From: Candidatus Omnitrophota bacterium
GTDB lineage: Bacteria; Omnitrophota; Gorgyraeia; Aquiviventales; Aquiviventaceae
Reading direction: 5' to 3'
Assembly (NCBI GenBank): GCA_016206585.1
Contig: JACQRE010000147.1
Location: forward strand, 1-27,343
DNA length: 27,343 nucleotides
The notes beneath the pieces are model-generated. The model searched no databases and was not told the DNA's origin. It saw only the letters and a program-made list of their open reading frames with translations. Position 1 is the stretch's first letter, and every line of letters starts with the position of its first letter. Of the stretch, positions 6,887 to 14,570 are shown in pieces. The translations under genes were made by a program, and so were the position numbers.

Positions 6887-9800
6887 ATGCGACACGGAGT
6901 TCGGAGTTCGGAGTTCGGAGTTCGGAGTGAAAGCGGTTCTTACTCCGAATTCCGCATTCCGAACTCCGAACCGGAACGCGGGATTGCGCTGCTCATTGTG
7001 GTAAGCATTCTTACGGTCGTGGGCATCATGGGGGTGGCCTTCGCGTTCTCCCTCCACCTGGAAACCCAGGCGACCCGCGAGTTCGTCTCGACGACGCAAG
7101 CGCGCTACCTCGCGGAGGGCGGTGTGAGCCATGCCCGGGCGCTGCTGGACGAGGACCGGCTGGGGACGCGCATCGACGAGCTGGGGGAGCCGTGGGCGCA
7201 CGAGATCCAGGGCGCCGATGCCGACGTCGACGGCGACGGCGCGCTCGACGCCCGCTGGTGGACGGTGACCGGCCCCTCCGCGAATCCGCTGGGCCGCTAT
7301 GCGCTGCGCATCGCCGATGAGTCCGGCAAGGCCAACCTCAACGTGGCCCAGGCGCAGCCGCCTACGCTCGGGCTGGAGGCGATTGATCTGGCGGCGGTGC
7401 TGGACGCGGCTCAGATCGCCAATGCGTCCGCCGTCGCCGGGTCGATCGAGCAGTACCGCCACGGAGACGACGGGCGGCCCGGCGTGGCCGGCGTGGACGA
7501 CGACGGCGACGGGGCGATCGATGAGACCGACGAGTACCAGCCCATGGCGCCGCGCGGCGACGACCGCCGCCTGGAGAGCCTCGAGGATCTGGCGACCGTC
7601 GTCAGCCTCAAGGCCGAAGAGATCCGCCGCCTCTCGCGCGTCGCCACCGTCTACTCCCGGGATCTCAACGTGACGGTCAGCGGCACCCCGCGCATCAACG
7701 TGAACACCGCCACGGCCGATGAGCTGCTGGCGGTGTGGCTCGAGGCCGGTGCCGGTGATCCGTGGCACACGGCGGTCAACATGGCCGACGCGGTGGATGC
7801 GGATGTCGAGATGTCCCGCGTGATGAAATCCTCGCAGCTCATCCTGCTGGGCGGCGGCAGCGCCTCCGGCGGCTGGACGTGGAGCACCGACCCGGAGGGC
7901 CACTACCGCAGCGAGCAGTCCGGGGGGGCTCCGCTCTCGTGGACCGCGGCGGTGCCGGCGGGCACGTTCCGCGTGCTGGCGCGCGGCCTGCGGGGCGTGC
8001 GGGTCGGCGACGTGACGCTCGGCGGTGAGACGAAACCCGCGGTGGAGGACGGCGATTCGCTCGGCCTCTTCGAGCTGTCGGGCGTTCTCGCCGTGGAAGT
8101 CGCCAATGAGGAGCCGGCAGGAACCCCGTGCGCGTTCCGCGGCCTCGAGCTGGTCCCGGAGCAGGTGACGGCGGGGGTCGCGGTGCGGGGCATTGAGGCG
8201 GTCCGGTTCAACGAGCTGATGATCGACCCAGCGCTCGACCTGGACGTCTCGGGAGCCGCCTTCGACGCGCAGGGCTCCGACTGGGGCTGTCCGGTCAACT
8301 CGGAGGCGTGCGTCAACAGCGGGGTCGGGCAGGCGCGCTGGTCGTGGACCAGCGCGGTGCTGCAGCCAGGGCGCTACTACGTGCGCGTCTTCGGCACGGC
8401 GGCCGGCCAGACGGTGGGCGAGGTGCGCATCGATGGCCAGACGCAGCTGCTGGTCCACGGGCAGAGCCACCCCCGGACGATCGGGGTCGGATCGGATGGA
8501 AAAATCAGCTTCACTATTGGCAAAACCGCATCCGAAGGGACATACTATCTGAAGGCTGTCACGCTGTCGCTGCAGCCCGATGGCGAGTACGTCGAGCTCA
8601 TCAACCTCAGCGACCGCGAGATCGATGTCAGCGGGTGGGCGATCGACGGGGAGCTCACCGGCGGACGGGAGGCTCGTCTGCCGTCCGGCACGGTGCTCAA
8701 GGCCCACGGGCTGCTCATCGCGGCGGTCGATCTGGACGACTCGCAGCCGGGCCTGTCGAACAACGGGATCGACGCCCGCTCCGCGTGGGCGATCCCCGAT
8801 GAGGCGGAGGCGGTGCAGCTGGAGTTCGTCGGTGGAACACCGTCCCAGGATGACGACTGGTTGAAGTCCTCGGTGCCCGGGGGCAGCGCGACGCGCCTGA
8901 GGCTGCGGCGGGCGGAGTCGGTGGTCGACGAGGTGGAATATGTCCTCCCGCCCCCCACGACCGCCGCGTTTCAGAGCGTGGAGAAGGGGGATCCGACGGT
9001 CATTGCGGATCAGGATGCCGACGGCGTCGATGACGGGTGGTACCCGTCGTTGAAGCTCTACACGCCCGGTGTCACGAATGACAATAACGGCTTGCGGGAA
9101 CTGATCGGCCTGGAGGTCATCGTGCACGATCCCGCCGAGGAAGTGACGGTGCTGAACCGTCCCTTGCAGGGGGTCGGCGAGCTCGCCGGCGTGCCCAGCG
9201 GGGAAGCCTGGACGCCGCTGGCGGTGGCCGACTTGGCGCGGGTGGCGGACCGGTTCACGGTCGAGGGGTTGTCGCTCGAGCCGTCGGGACGCCTCGTGGG
9301 AGGCGAGGGCGCCTGGCAGGAAACCGGCGACGGATCCTACGCCTACAGCAGCGCGAGCCAGCCCGTGATTGCCGGCACGTGGCAATGGCGCGATGTGCCC
9401 AACGGGTCGTACCGCCTGAGTGTGTACGGCTGGCCGGGTGAGCGGCTCTCGGCCCGGTGGCAGCAGCGGGACGACACGTGGACGGACTGGTCGCCGGAGC
9501 TGTCCACCGATGCGCAAGGACGCGTCGTGATCGGACAGATCACGATCGGCCCCCCCTCCTCGGCGGAGGGGGCCGGGGTCGGGACGCGCGATTACACGCT
9601 GACGCTGGACCTTCGATGCGCCTCGCAGAGCGGCGTGTGCCATCTCGACCACGTCGGACTGGATCCGCAGCTCATCCGGCTGGGCGCGGTGAACGTGAAC
9701 ACCGCCTCCGAGGAGGTGCTCCTCGCCTTGCCGGGAATGACGCAGGCGAAAGTCTCCCGGCTCCTCGGCGGCCGGCCGTACGGCGACCGCGATCAGAAAG

Positions 9801-9994
9801 GCCGCGGCATCGGCGACCTGTTGCTCGGCGATGCGCTGGGCACCGATGAAGAAGAGATCCTGGAGACGTTCAGGCAGCTCGGGCATCTCGTGACGACGCA
9901 CTCCGATGTCTTTCAGATTATGAGCCTCGGCCAGTCCGCGCAGCAGGACCGCGGGCACGCCACCCAGCGGATCCTCACCGTCGTGGAGCGATGA
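6887..9994 (+). CDS. gspK: Giant GspK-type minor pseudopilin with lamin-tail domain and beta modules
   Basis: 1035 aa; GspK is usually near 300-330. Residues 1-32 are a leader largely encoded by a class A repeat, ending ...ERG before IALLIVVSILTVVGIMGVAF, the GspK-type N-terminus without Glu+5. A GspK-like region follows (YLAEGGVSHARALLDED) with two acidic loops, DVDGDGALD (about 112) and DDDGDGAID (about 205), then a first INVNTATADELL helix-hairpin motif near 270. Next come a beta module (about 318-428), a lamin-tail domain starting VRFNELMIDP (about 439) with its core GEYVELINLSDREIDVSGW (about 566), a second module inside it (about 455-563), a DQDADGVDDG loop and TPGVTN end (about 708-730), and a third module (about 795-925). 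The protein closes with VNVNTASEEVLLALPGM (about 935). Known GspK binds calcium and caps the pseudopilus. It starts 8 nt after gspJ. Confidence 0.88.
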   Translation: MRHGVRSSEFGVRSESGSYSEFRIPNSEPERGIALLIVVSILTVVGIMGVAFAFSLHLETQATREFVSTTQARYLAEGGVSHARALLDEDRLGTRIDELGEPWAHEIQGADADVDGDGALDARWWTVTGPSANPLGRYALRIADESGKANLNVAQAQPPTLGLEAIDLAAVLDAAQIANASAVAGSIEQYRHGDDGRPGVAGVDDDGDGAIDETDEYQPMAPRGDDRRLESLEDLATVVSLKAEEIRRLSRVATVYSRDLNVTVSGTPRINVNTATADELLAVWLEAGAGDPWHTAVNMADAVDADVEMSRVMKSSQLILLGGGSASGGWTWSTDPEGHYRSEQSGGAPLSWTAAVPAGTFRVLARGLRGVRVGDVTLGGETKPAVEDGDSLGLFELSGVLAVEVANEEPAGTPCAFRGLELVPEQVTAGVAVRGIEAVRFNELMIDPALDLDVSGAAFDAQGSDWGCPVNSEACVNSGVGQARWSWTSAVLQPGRYYVRVFGTAAGQTVGEVRIDGQTQLLVHGQSHPRTIGVGSDGKISFTIGKTASEGTYYLKAVTLSLQPDGEYVELINLSDREIDVSGWAIDGELTGGREARLPSGTVLKAHGLLIAAVDLDDSQPGLSNNGIDARSAWAIPDEAEAVQLEFVGGTPSQDDDWLKSSVPGGSATRLRLRRAESVVDEVEYVLPPPTTAAFQSVEKGDPTVIADQDADGVDDGWYPSLKLYTPGVTNDNNGLRELIGLEVIVHDPAEEVTVLNRPLQGVGELAGVPSGEAWTPLAVADLARVADRFTVEGLSLEPSGRLVGGEGAWQETGDGSYAYSSASQPVIAGTWQWRDVPNGSYRLSVYGWPGERLSARWQQRDDTWTDWSPELSTDAQGRVVIGQITIGPPSSAEGAGVGTRDYTLTLDLRCASQSGVCHLDHVGLDPQLIRLGAVNVNTASEEVLLALPGMTQAKVSRLLGGRPYGDRDQKGRGIGDLLLGDALGTDEEEILETFRQLGHLVTTHSDVFQIMSLGQSAQQDRGHATQRILTVVER
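6895..6972. repeat. Word-repeat class A, copy 4 (inside the gspK leader)
   Basis: Left arm 6895-6929 of CGGAGTT heptads, spacer around GCGGTTCTT (similar to the GCGGTTG spacer of copy 1), right arm 6942-6972 (ACTCCGAATTCCGCATTCCG...). It encodes residues about 4-29 of the leader. Confidence 0.92.
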
Positions 9995-11526
9995 CGCATT
10001 CCTCAGCGACATGCGACATGCGACATGCAGCACTGAGACAATATTCTCAAGTGTTGCTTGTCGCTTGTTGCTTGTCGCGGCTTGATGTTGTTCCGGCTGC
10101 GGAGGCGGCGATGAGCCAAAGCGACGACCAGCAGCTGCAGGTGGCCTCCACCAACCAGGGCGGCGGAACGAGCAGCGGCGGATCGCGCCGGGCGCAATCG
10201 TCGATCGGCGGGGGAATGGCCAGCCACCAGATCGCCAGCTCTCGGTTCCGGATTCTTCCGGGCCTCTTCGGCGGCGGGTCCAGCTCGACGGTGCCAGTCG
10301 GCGATCTCGATCTGACGGTGCTCTACGCCAAGACCGACGCCTTCGGGACGGAGATTCCGCCCAGCACGTGGCAGCGGGACCGCGACCCGCTCTTCATCTG
10401 GGCGCCGCCGGCCGCCGGCCCGGAGGAGCTGGGCGGCTACAGCTACGCCGTCGATGGCACGCCGGATGACACCATCGACACGACCTCGACGTCGATGGAT
10501 CTGGCCGCCAGCGGCGGCCCGCTGTTGAGCGACGGGACGCACACCTTCTCGGTCAAGGCGATCAACACGCTGGGCAATGGCGGGAATCCCATCACCATCG
10601 CGTTGTGGGTGGACACGGCTCCGCCGCAGATCGTCACCTACAATCCGGCTGGGGCCTCGCTCTTCAATGTGGCGCCGGCCATCACCGCCGGCCTCTCGGA
10701 TGCGCACAGCGGGGTGAGCCAGACGGCGCTGGAAGTGCTCATCAACGGCGGCACCGCCTCGGTGGCCTTTGATCCCGTGACGGGAACGCTGACCGCCTCC
10801 GGAGGGGGCTGGCAGGAAGGGACGAACAGCCTGGAGCTGCGCGTCGAGGACGCCGTGGGCAACGCCCAAGCCCCGCTCGTCTGGAGCGTGACGCTGGATA
10901 CGCAGCCGCCAGCCGGGTCCGTGACCGTCAACGGCGGGGCCCAGCTGACGACGAGCGTCTACGTCACGCTGAGCGTCAGCGCCTCCGATGCGACCTCGGG
11001 GGTGACGGGGATGCTCATCAGCAACGAGGAGTTCTCCGGCTACGTGCAGGAGCCGTACGCCGCCCTGCGCGAGTTCTGGGGCCTAAACCCCGTGCGCGGA
11101 ATGCAGCGGGTGTACGTGAAGTTCTTGGACGCTGCGGGCAACGTGTCCGAGCCGGTGTCCGACGACATCGAGCTGGGGCTGCTCTCGCCGGAGACGCTCA
11201 TCACCAGCGGGCCGGCGGGGACGAGCCCGGTGCGGGAGGCGACCTTCACCTTCCAGTGCCCGGAGGGCGCCTGCCTCTTCTCCTACGCGTTCGACAATGA
11301 GGCGTGGTCCGAGTGGAACGCTGCGACGACGGCGACGATGAGCGGCCTCACGTTCGGCAACCACTATTTCCGCGTGAAGGCGGCCCGGGACGTCAATGGA
11401 GAGCCTGGCATCCAGGCCGACGAAGAGGATCCGTCGCCGGCGGACCGGACGTGGATCGTGGGGGCTGAGCCCTCGCTCTTCGCGATCCCCAAGGGCCCAC
11501 CCATCAAATTCTGGCGCCTCGACTAA
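9991..11526 (+). CDS. Secreted multi-domain Ig-like protein inside the secretion cluster
   Basis: 511 aa. The start ATG overlaps the gspK stop (ATGA). The N-terminus (to about residue 39) is hydrophobic and partly encoded by repeat class C. It offers both a lipobox-like LVAC and a possible AEA/A signal peptidase I site. A Gly/Ser-rich stretch with 'SSIGGGMASHQIASSRFRIL' comes next, then several bacterial Ig/FN3-like repeats: 'GYSYAVDGTPDD..', 'VDTAPPQIVTYNPAG.. LSDAHSGV', 'LDTQPPAGSVTVNGG..SASDATSGV...FLDAAGNVSEP', and 'PETLITSGPAGTSPVREATFTFQC...YAFDNEAWSEW'. The last pair resembles domains seen in secreted or surface proteins with 'd.aGN' signatures. Its place between gspK and the assembly genes suggests a substrate or an outer part of this machine. 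Confidence 0.78.
   Translation: MTHSSATCDMRHAALRQYSQVLLVACCLSRLDVVPAAEAAMSQSDDQQLQVASTNQGGGTSSGGSRRAQSSIGGGMASHQIASSRFRILPGLFGGGSSSTVPVGDLDLTVLYAKTDAFGTEIPPSTWQRDRDPLFIWAPPAAGPEELGGYSYAVDGTPDDTIDTTSTSMDLAASGGPLLSDGTHTFSVKAINTLGNGGNPITIALWVDTAPPQIVTYNPAGASLFNVAPAITAGLSDAHSGVSQTALEVLINGGTASVAFDPVTGTLTASGGGWQEGTNSLELRVEDAVGNAQAPLVWSVTLDTQPPAGSVTVNGGAQLTTSVYVTLSVSASDATSGVTGMLISNEEFSGYVQEPYAALREFWGLNPVRGMQRVYVKFLDAAGNVSEPVSDDIELGLLSPETLITSGPAGTSPVREATFTFQCPEGACLFSYAFDNEAWSEWNAATTATMSGLTFGNHYFRVKAARDVNGEPGIQADEEDPSPADRTWIVGAEPSLFAIPKGPPIKFWRLD
10004..10078. repeat. Word-repeat class C: GCGACAT / GCTTGTC inverted repeat
   Basis: Left arm CGACATG heptads (10007-10027), centre TGAGA-caatat-TCTCA (10034-10049), right arm GCTTGTC heptads (10055-10077). 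It is entirely within the first 30 codons of the Ig-like protein and codes for its signal sequence core (VLLVACCLS). Confidence 0.85.
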
Positions 11527-11529
11527 TCC

Positions 11530-13035
11530 ATGGCGGTTGGCATTGGCATTGAGCTCGCGCCGGGGGCAGTGCGCGCCGTCCTCGTCGAATCGGCCGGGCC
11601 GCAGCTGAAGCTCCTCGCCGCGCACGAGGCGGCGTGCGACACCGCCGATGCCGAGGCGCTGACCGCATCCCTCGCCCACGCGCGCCGGACACTCCGCCTC
11701 ACCTCGCCGGTCGTCCTCGGCATTCCGAGCGCCTCCGCGATCCTCGCGACCGTCAGCCCGCTGGTGGTGAACGCCCGGCGGGCGGATCTCGCCGTGCAGT
11801 TCGAGCTCCAGCAACAGCTGCCCTTCGAGTTGGCTCACGCGGCCTGGCACTATTACTGGCTCGCGTCCAACGGCCATCCAGCGCACATCGCACCTCGCGC
11901 ATCGAACGCGCGCCGCGCCCTGGTGGCCGCGATGCGCCGGTCGGTGCTCGAAGAGCGGGTGGCGGCCTGCCGCCGGGCCGGGCTCGTCGTTCACGCCGTG
12001 GCCGCGGCCCCGGTGGCGATCCTGAATGCCTGGCGCGCGCTGCCCGCCAACGCCCGCGCGACCCAGGCCACCCTCCTGCACGTCATCGATGGGCAGAGCG
12101 CGGAGTGGATTGTCTGGAGTCCGGCGGCACTGCATGTGGTGCCGGTGGCCGGCTCCTCCGCGGATCTGCTCTGGGAGGAGCTGCCCGCCTCGTGGGAGGC
12201 GTTGCGCGGCCAGGTGCCTGACGCCTCCTCCCAGGTGTCGGTGCTCGGCACGGAAGCGGCCGAACCGTCCTGGGCCCGCGCTCAGGAGGCGTTGGCGCGC
12301 GCCGGGCTGCGGGGGGATCGGTTCGACGTGGCGGGCGCCTTCAAGCCCGGTGCCACGCGGCTGGAGCATCCCGGGCGCGCGGCGGCCGCCTGCGGATTGG
12401 CTCTGCAAAGCCTGGGCACGGCGCGTCTTCCGCTCAATCTGTTGACGGAGGCCCAGGAGGCGGCGCAGGCGGATCAGGTCCGCCGCATGGCGTTGACGGT
12501 CAGCGGTCTCTGCGCGGTGGCCGCGGTGGGGTTCGGGGTCACCGGCATGTTGGAATCGCGCGGCCGGCGGGCCCGGGTGCTCGAGCTGTTGGAGCGCCGG
12601 GAGCAGCTCTACCAAACGCTGCGTCCTGAGGTCCGCGAGCTGATTCAGCGCCAGCAAGAGACGGAGCGGCGCACGCTCCAGCTGGAGCAGCTCGTGCGCA
12701 GCGGTCCGCTGGTGACGCAGCTGCTGGCCAAGGTGGCTGAGATCCTCCCGGACGGGGCGTGGCTGACCTCCGCGGCGTACTCGAAGAGCGGGTTGCTCGT
12801 CGAGGGAATGCTCGAAGGCCGCGCCCGGTCATTCCAGGACGTGACGAAGCTGTTCGATCAGCTCAAGGTGGCGGCGGGGATGACGACGGTCAAGCCGTTG
12901 TCGACCAGCGTGACGACCGACCCGGACACCGGCAAGGAGCTCATTGTCTTCAGCGTCCAGGTCCAGCGGCCGTTGCACATGACGGACACGAGTCACCAGG
13001 ACACCACGTCACCAAGTCACCCGAAGAGGCCGTGA
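11530..13035 (+). CDS. GspL-like / PilM-PilN-type fusion assembly protein
   Basis: 501 aa. Residues 1 to about 305 form a PilM-like actin fold (GIGIELAPGAVRAVLVE at the start; a 'QFELQQQLPFEL' segment as in PilM; a 'LLHVIDGQSAEWIVW' beta pair). A transmembrane helix lies at about 320-342 (MALTVSGLCAVAAVGFGVTG), then a coiled coil (about 345-400) and a small periplasmic ferredoxin-like PilN/GspL domain (LAEILPDGAWLTSAAYS ... IVFSVQVQRP). This is the layout of GspL, or of PilM and PilN in one chain. It would link the cytoplasmic ATPase to the periplasmic ring. It starts 3 nt after the previous stop. The last ~15 residues (TDTSHQDTTSPSHPKRP) come from repeat class D. Confidence 0.85.
   Translation: MAVGIGIELAPGAVRAVLVESAGPQLKLLAAHEAACDTADAEALTASLAHARRTLRLTSPVVLGIPSASAILATVSPLVVNARRADLAVQFELQQQLPFELAHAAWHYYWLASNGHPAHIAPRASNARRALVAAMRRSVLEERVAACRRAGLVVHAVAAAPVAILNAWRALPANARATQATLLHVIDGQSAEWIVWSPAALHVVPVAGSSADLLWEELPASWEALRGQVPDASSQVSVLGTEAAEPSWARAQEALARAGLRGDRFDVAGAFKPGATRLEHPGRAAAACGLALQSLGTARLPLNLLTEAQEAAQADQVRRMALTVSGLCAVAAVGFGVTGMLESRGRRARVLELLERREQLYQTLRPEVRELIQRQQETERRTLQLEQLVRSGPLVTQLLAKVAEILPDGAWLTSAAYSKSGLLVEGMLEGRARSFQDVTKLFDQLKVAAGMTTVKPLSTSVTTDPDTGKELIVFSVQVQRPLHMTDTSHQDTTSPSHPKRP
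12987..13020. repeat. Word-repeat class D, copy 1 (3' end of the PilM-PilN-like gene)
   Basis: AGTCACC / GGACACC / ACGTCACC / AAGTCACC words of 7-8 bp. It matches, in reverse complement, the longer array at 24228-24297 (shared GAGTCACCAGG ... CGTCAC ... GTCAC order). It codes for a Ser/Thr/His-rich tail. Confidence 0.75.
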
Positions 13036-13871
13036 TGGCGCAGACGCGGCAGGTCGCGATGGGTCCGATGCTGGGAGCGGTGCTGGCGGGGGCGGCGCTG
13101 ACGGGCATCGTGGTCTGGCGCTTCAACCTGGACAGCCTCGATCGCGCGGTCAACGTGAAGCGCTCCGCGGTGAAGAAACTCGTGTTGAGCGGCGGCATCC
13201 CCCCCACCCAGGAAGTGATGGATTACCTCACCGCCAGACAGCAGGCGCTGGAGGCGCGCTACCAGCGCTGGCTGGACGCCATCACCGTCCCGCCGCCCGC
13301 CGAGGCGGTGCCAGCCGATCCGCAGCTCTATTTTCAACAGCAGGTGCATGAGGTCCAGCGGACGCTGGAGCGGCTGGCGGCCGCCCGCAGCGTGCCGGCA
13401 CCGGCACAGTTGGGATTGCCGAAGGAGCTGCCGCCGTCGGACACCGTGCCGCGGCTGCTGGCACAGCTCCAGCTCGTTCAGCAGGCCGCCGAATTGGCAT
13501 TTGAGCAGGACGTGAGCGCCCTCGCGTCGCTCAAAGTGGAAGACCCGGACCCCATTCCCGCAGAGGAGGGCAGCGAGACCTTCCTGCTGGCCCTGCCGGT
13601 CCGGGTCCGGTTCACGGGGACGCTGAACCAGACGATCAAAGTCTTGGGCGCCATGGAGCGCGTGCGTCCGCTCATCGATATCCGCAGCCTCCGTCTCGTG
13701 AGCGCTGCCGACCCCTCGCAGCTGGAGGCCGAGCTGCTGATCGCGCGGTACGCGGTGATGCCCGCCATCCCGAAGCCCGCCAGCGAGGAGCCTCGAGGAT
13801 CCGCCAAGAAGAAGACATCCAAGCGGCGCGGGACCACCTCCTCGCGCGCCGCCACGCGGATCCAGGAGTGA
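13035..13871 (+). CDS. PilO/GspM-like inner-membrane assembly protein
   Basis: 278 aa. A short cytoplasmic start is followed by one transmembrane helix (MLGAVLAGAALTGIVVWRF, about 12-30), a coiled-coil region (about 65-165), and an alpha/beta domain (FLLALPVRVRFTGTLNQTIKVLGAMERVRPLIDIRSLRL...LEAELLIARYAV) that has the strand-helix-strand order of PilO and GspM. A basic Ser/Lys/Arg-rich tail closes it. The ATG overlaps the previous stop in TGATG. Position between the PilM-PilN-like and PilP/GspC-like genes supports the call. The tail is not part of the family. Confidence 0.78.
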   Translation: MAQTRQVAMGPMLGAVLAGAALTGIVVWRFNLDSLDRAVNVKRSAVKKLVLSGGIPPTQEVMDYLTARQQALEARYQRWLDAITVPPPAEAVPADPQLYFQQQVHEVQRTLERLAAARSVPAPAQLGLPKELPPSDTVPRLLAQLQLVQQAAELAFEQDVSALASLKVEDPDPIPAEEGSETFLLALPVRVRFTGTLNQTIKVLGAMERVRPLIDIRSLRLVSAADPSQLEAELLIARYAVMPAIPKPASEEPRGSAKKKTSKRRGTTSSRAATRIQE

Positions 13872-14470
13872 TGCGCGCGCCGAACGCGTCGCCGGCTTCG
13901 ACGGTCGGGGTGGCGCTGCTCATGGGGTTGGCCGCGGCCGCCGGCTGGTGGTGGCAGAGTGCGGTGTTCCGCACGCCGCGTCTTGAGATCGGCGCGGAGG
14001 CGTGGGATCACGTCAAACAGGCGTATCCGATTCCTGAGACCTTCGGGGAAGTCCCCGCGAGCTCCACCGAGACGCTCGAGATGCTCGTGCGGGCGAACCC
14101 GTTCTCCCCGCAGCGCCGCCAGGTGCCGCCCGCCGGCGGATCGGAGGTGCCGGATGGTCAGGGGACGCCCGGGCATCCGCCCAAACCCACGCTGGTCTAC
14201 AAGGGCCGCATCAATCTGGGGCAGCGCCAGCGGGCGATTATGGAGGATCTCGCCGCCAAAAAGACGTATTTTCTTGAAGTCGGACAAGCGGTTGCAGGGT
14301 TCAAAGTGCTTGACATCACGGAAACCCAGGTGGTATTATCGGATCCGCAAACGAGCGAAGCAGTTGTGGTACCTCTGACCTCTCCATCCGGCCGAACGCA
14401 GGGTGCCGGTGGACGCGGTCCTGGACAGACCACGAAACAGGACGAGGCGCCACCTGGACCGACGCGCTGA
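13871..14470 (+). CDS. PilP/GspC-like periplasmic linker protein
   Basis: 199 aa. A transmembrane helix at about 9-30 (TVGVALLMGLAAAAGWWW), a Pro-rich periplasmic spacer with 'NPFSPQRR', then a small beta domain (TLVYKGRINLGQRQRAIMED...YFLEVGQAVAGFKVLDITETQVVL) that matches the homology region of GspC and PilP. That region contacts the N0 domain of the secretin and so joins inner and outer membrane parts. The Gly/Thr/Pro tail is probably disordered. The ATG shares its first base with the last base of the previous stop; GGAG sits only 2 nt upstream, so translation is probably coupled. Confidence 0.75.
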   Translation: MRAPNASPASTVGVALLMGLAAAAGWWWQSAVFRTPRLEIGAEAWDHVKQAYPIPETFGEVPASSTETLEMLVRANPFSPQRRQVPPAGGSEVPDGQGTPGHPPKPTLVYKGRINLGQRQRAIMEDLAAKKTYFLEVGQAVAGFKVLDITETQVVLSDPQTSEAVVVPLTSPSGRTQGAGGRGPGQTTKQDEAPPGPTR

Positions 14471-14570
14471 CATGCGCAGAGGCGCGTGCGGGACGCACCG
14501 GTCCCCCTGGAGACATCACGACGGTGAGTGACGCGTGGACTCAGGGAGTGTGGTGTTGACAGTCTCAATC

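Noticed and set aside
6875..10033. Minus-strand open frame of about 1050 codons opposite gspK
   Set aside because: It is a shadow frame of GC-rich coding DNA: the plus-strand frame has pilin, helix-hairpin and lamin-tail motifs, while the antisense peptide is Arg/His/Pro-rich with no recognisable domain.
14556..14561. TTGACA before the coiled-coil gene as a promoter
   Set aside because: No -10 box at 16-18 bp; the sequence there is inside GC-rich coding DNA.
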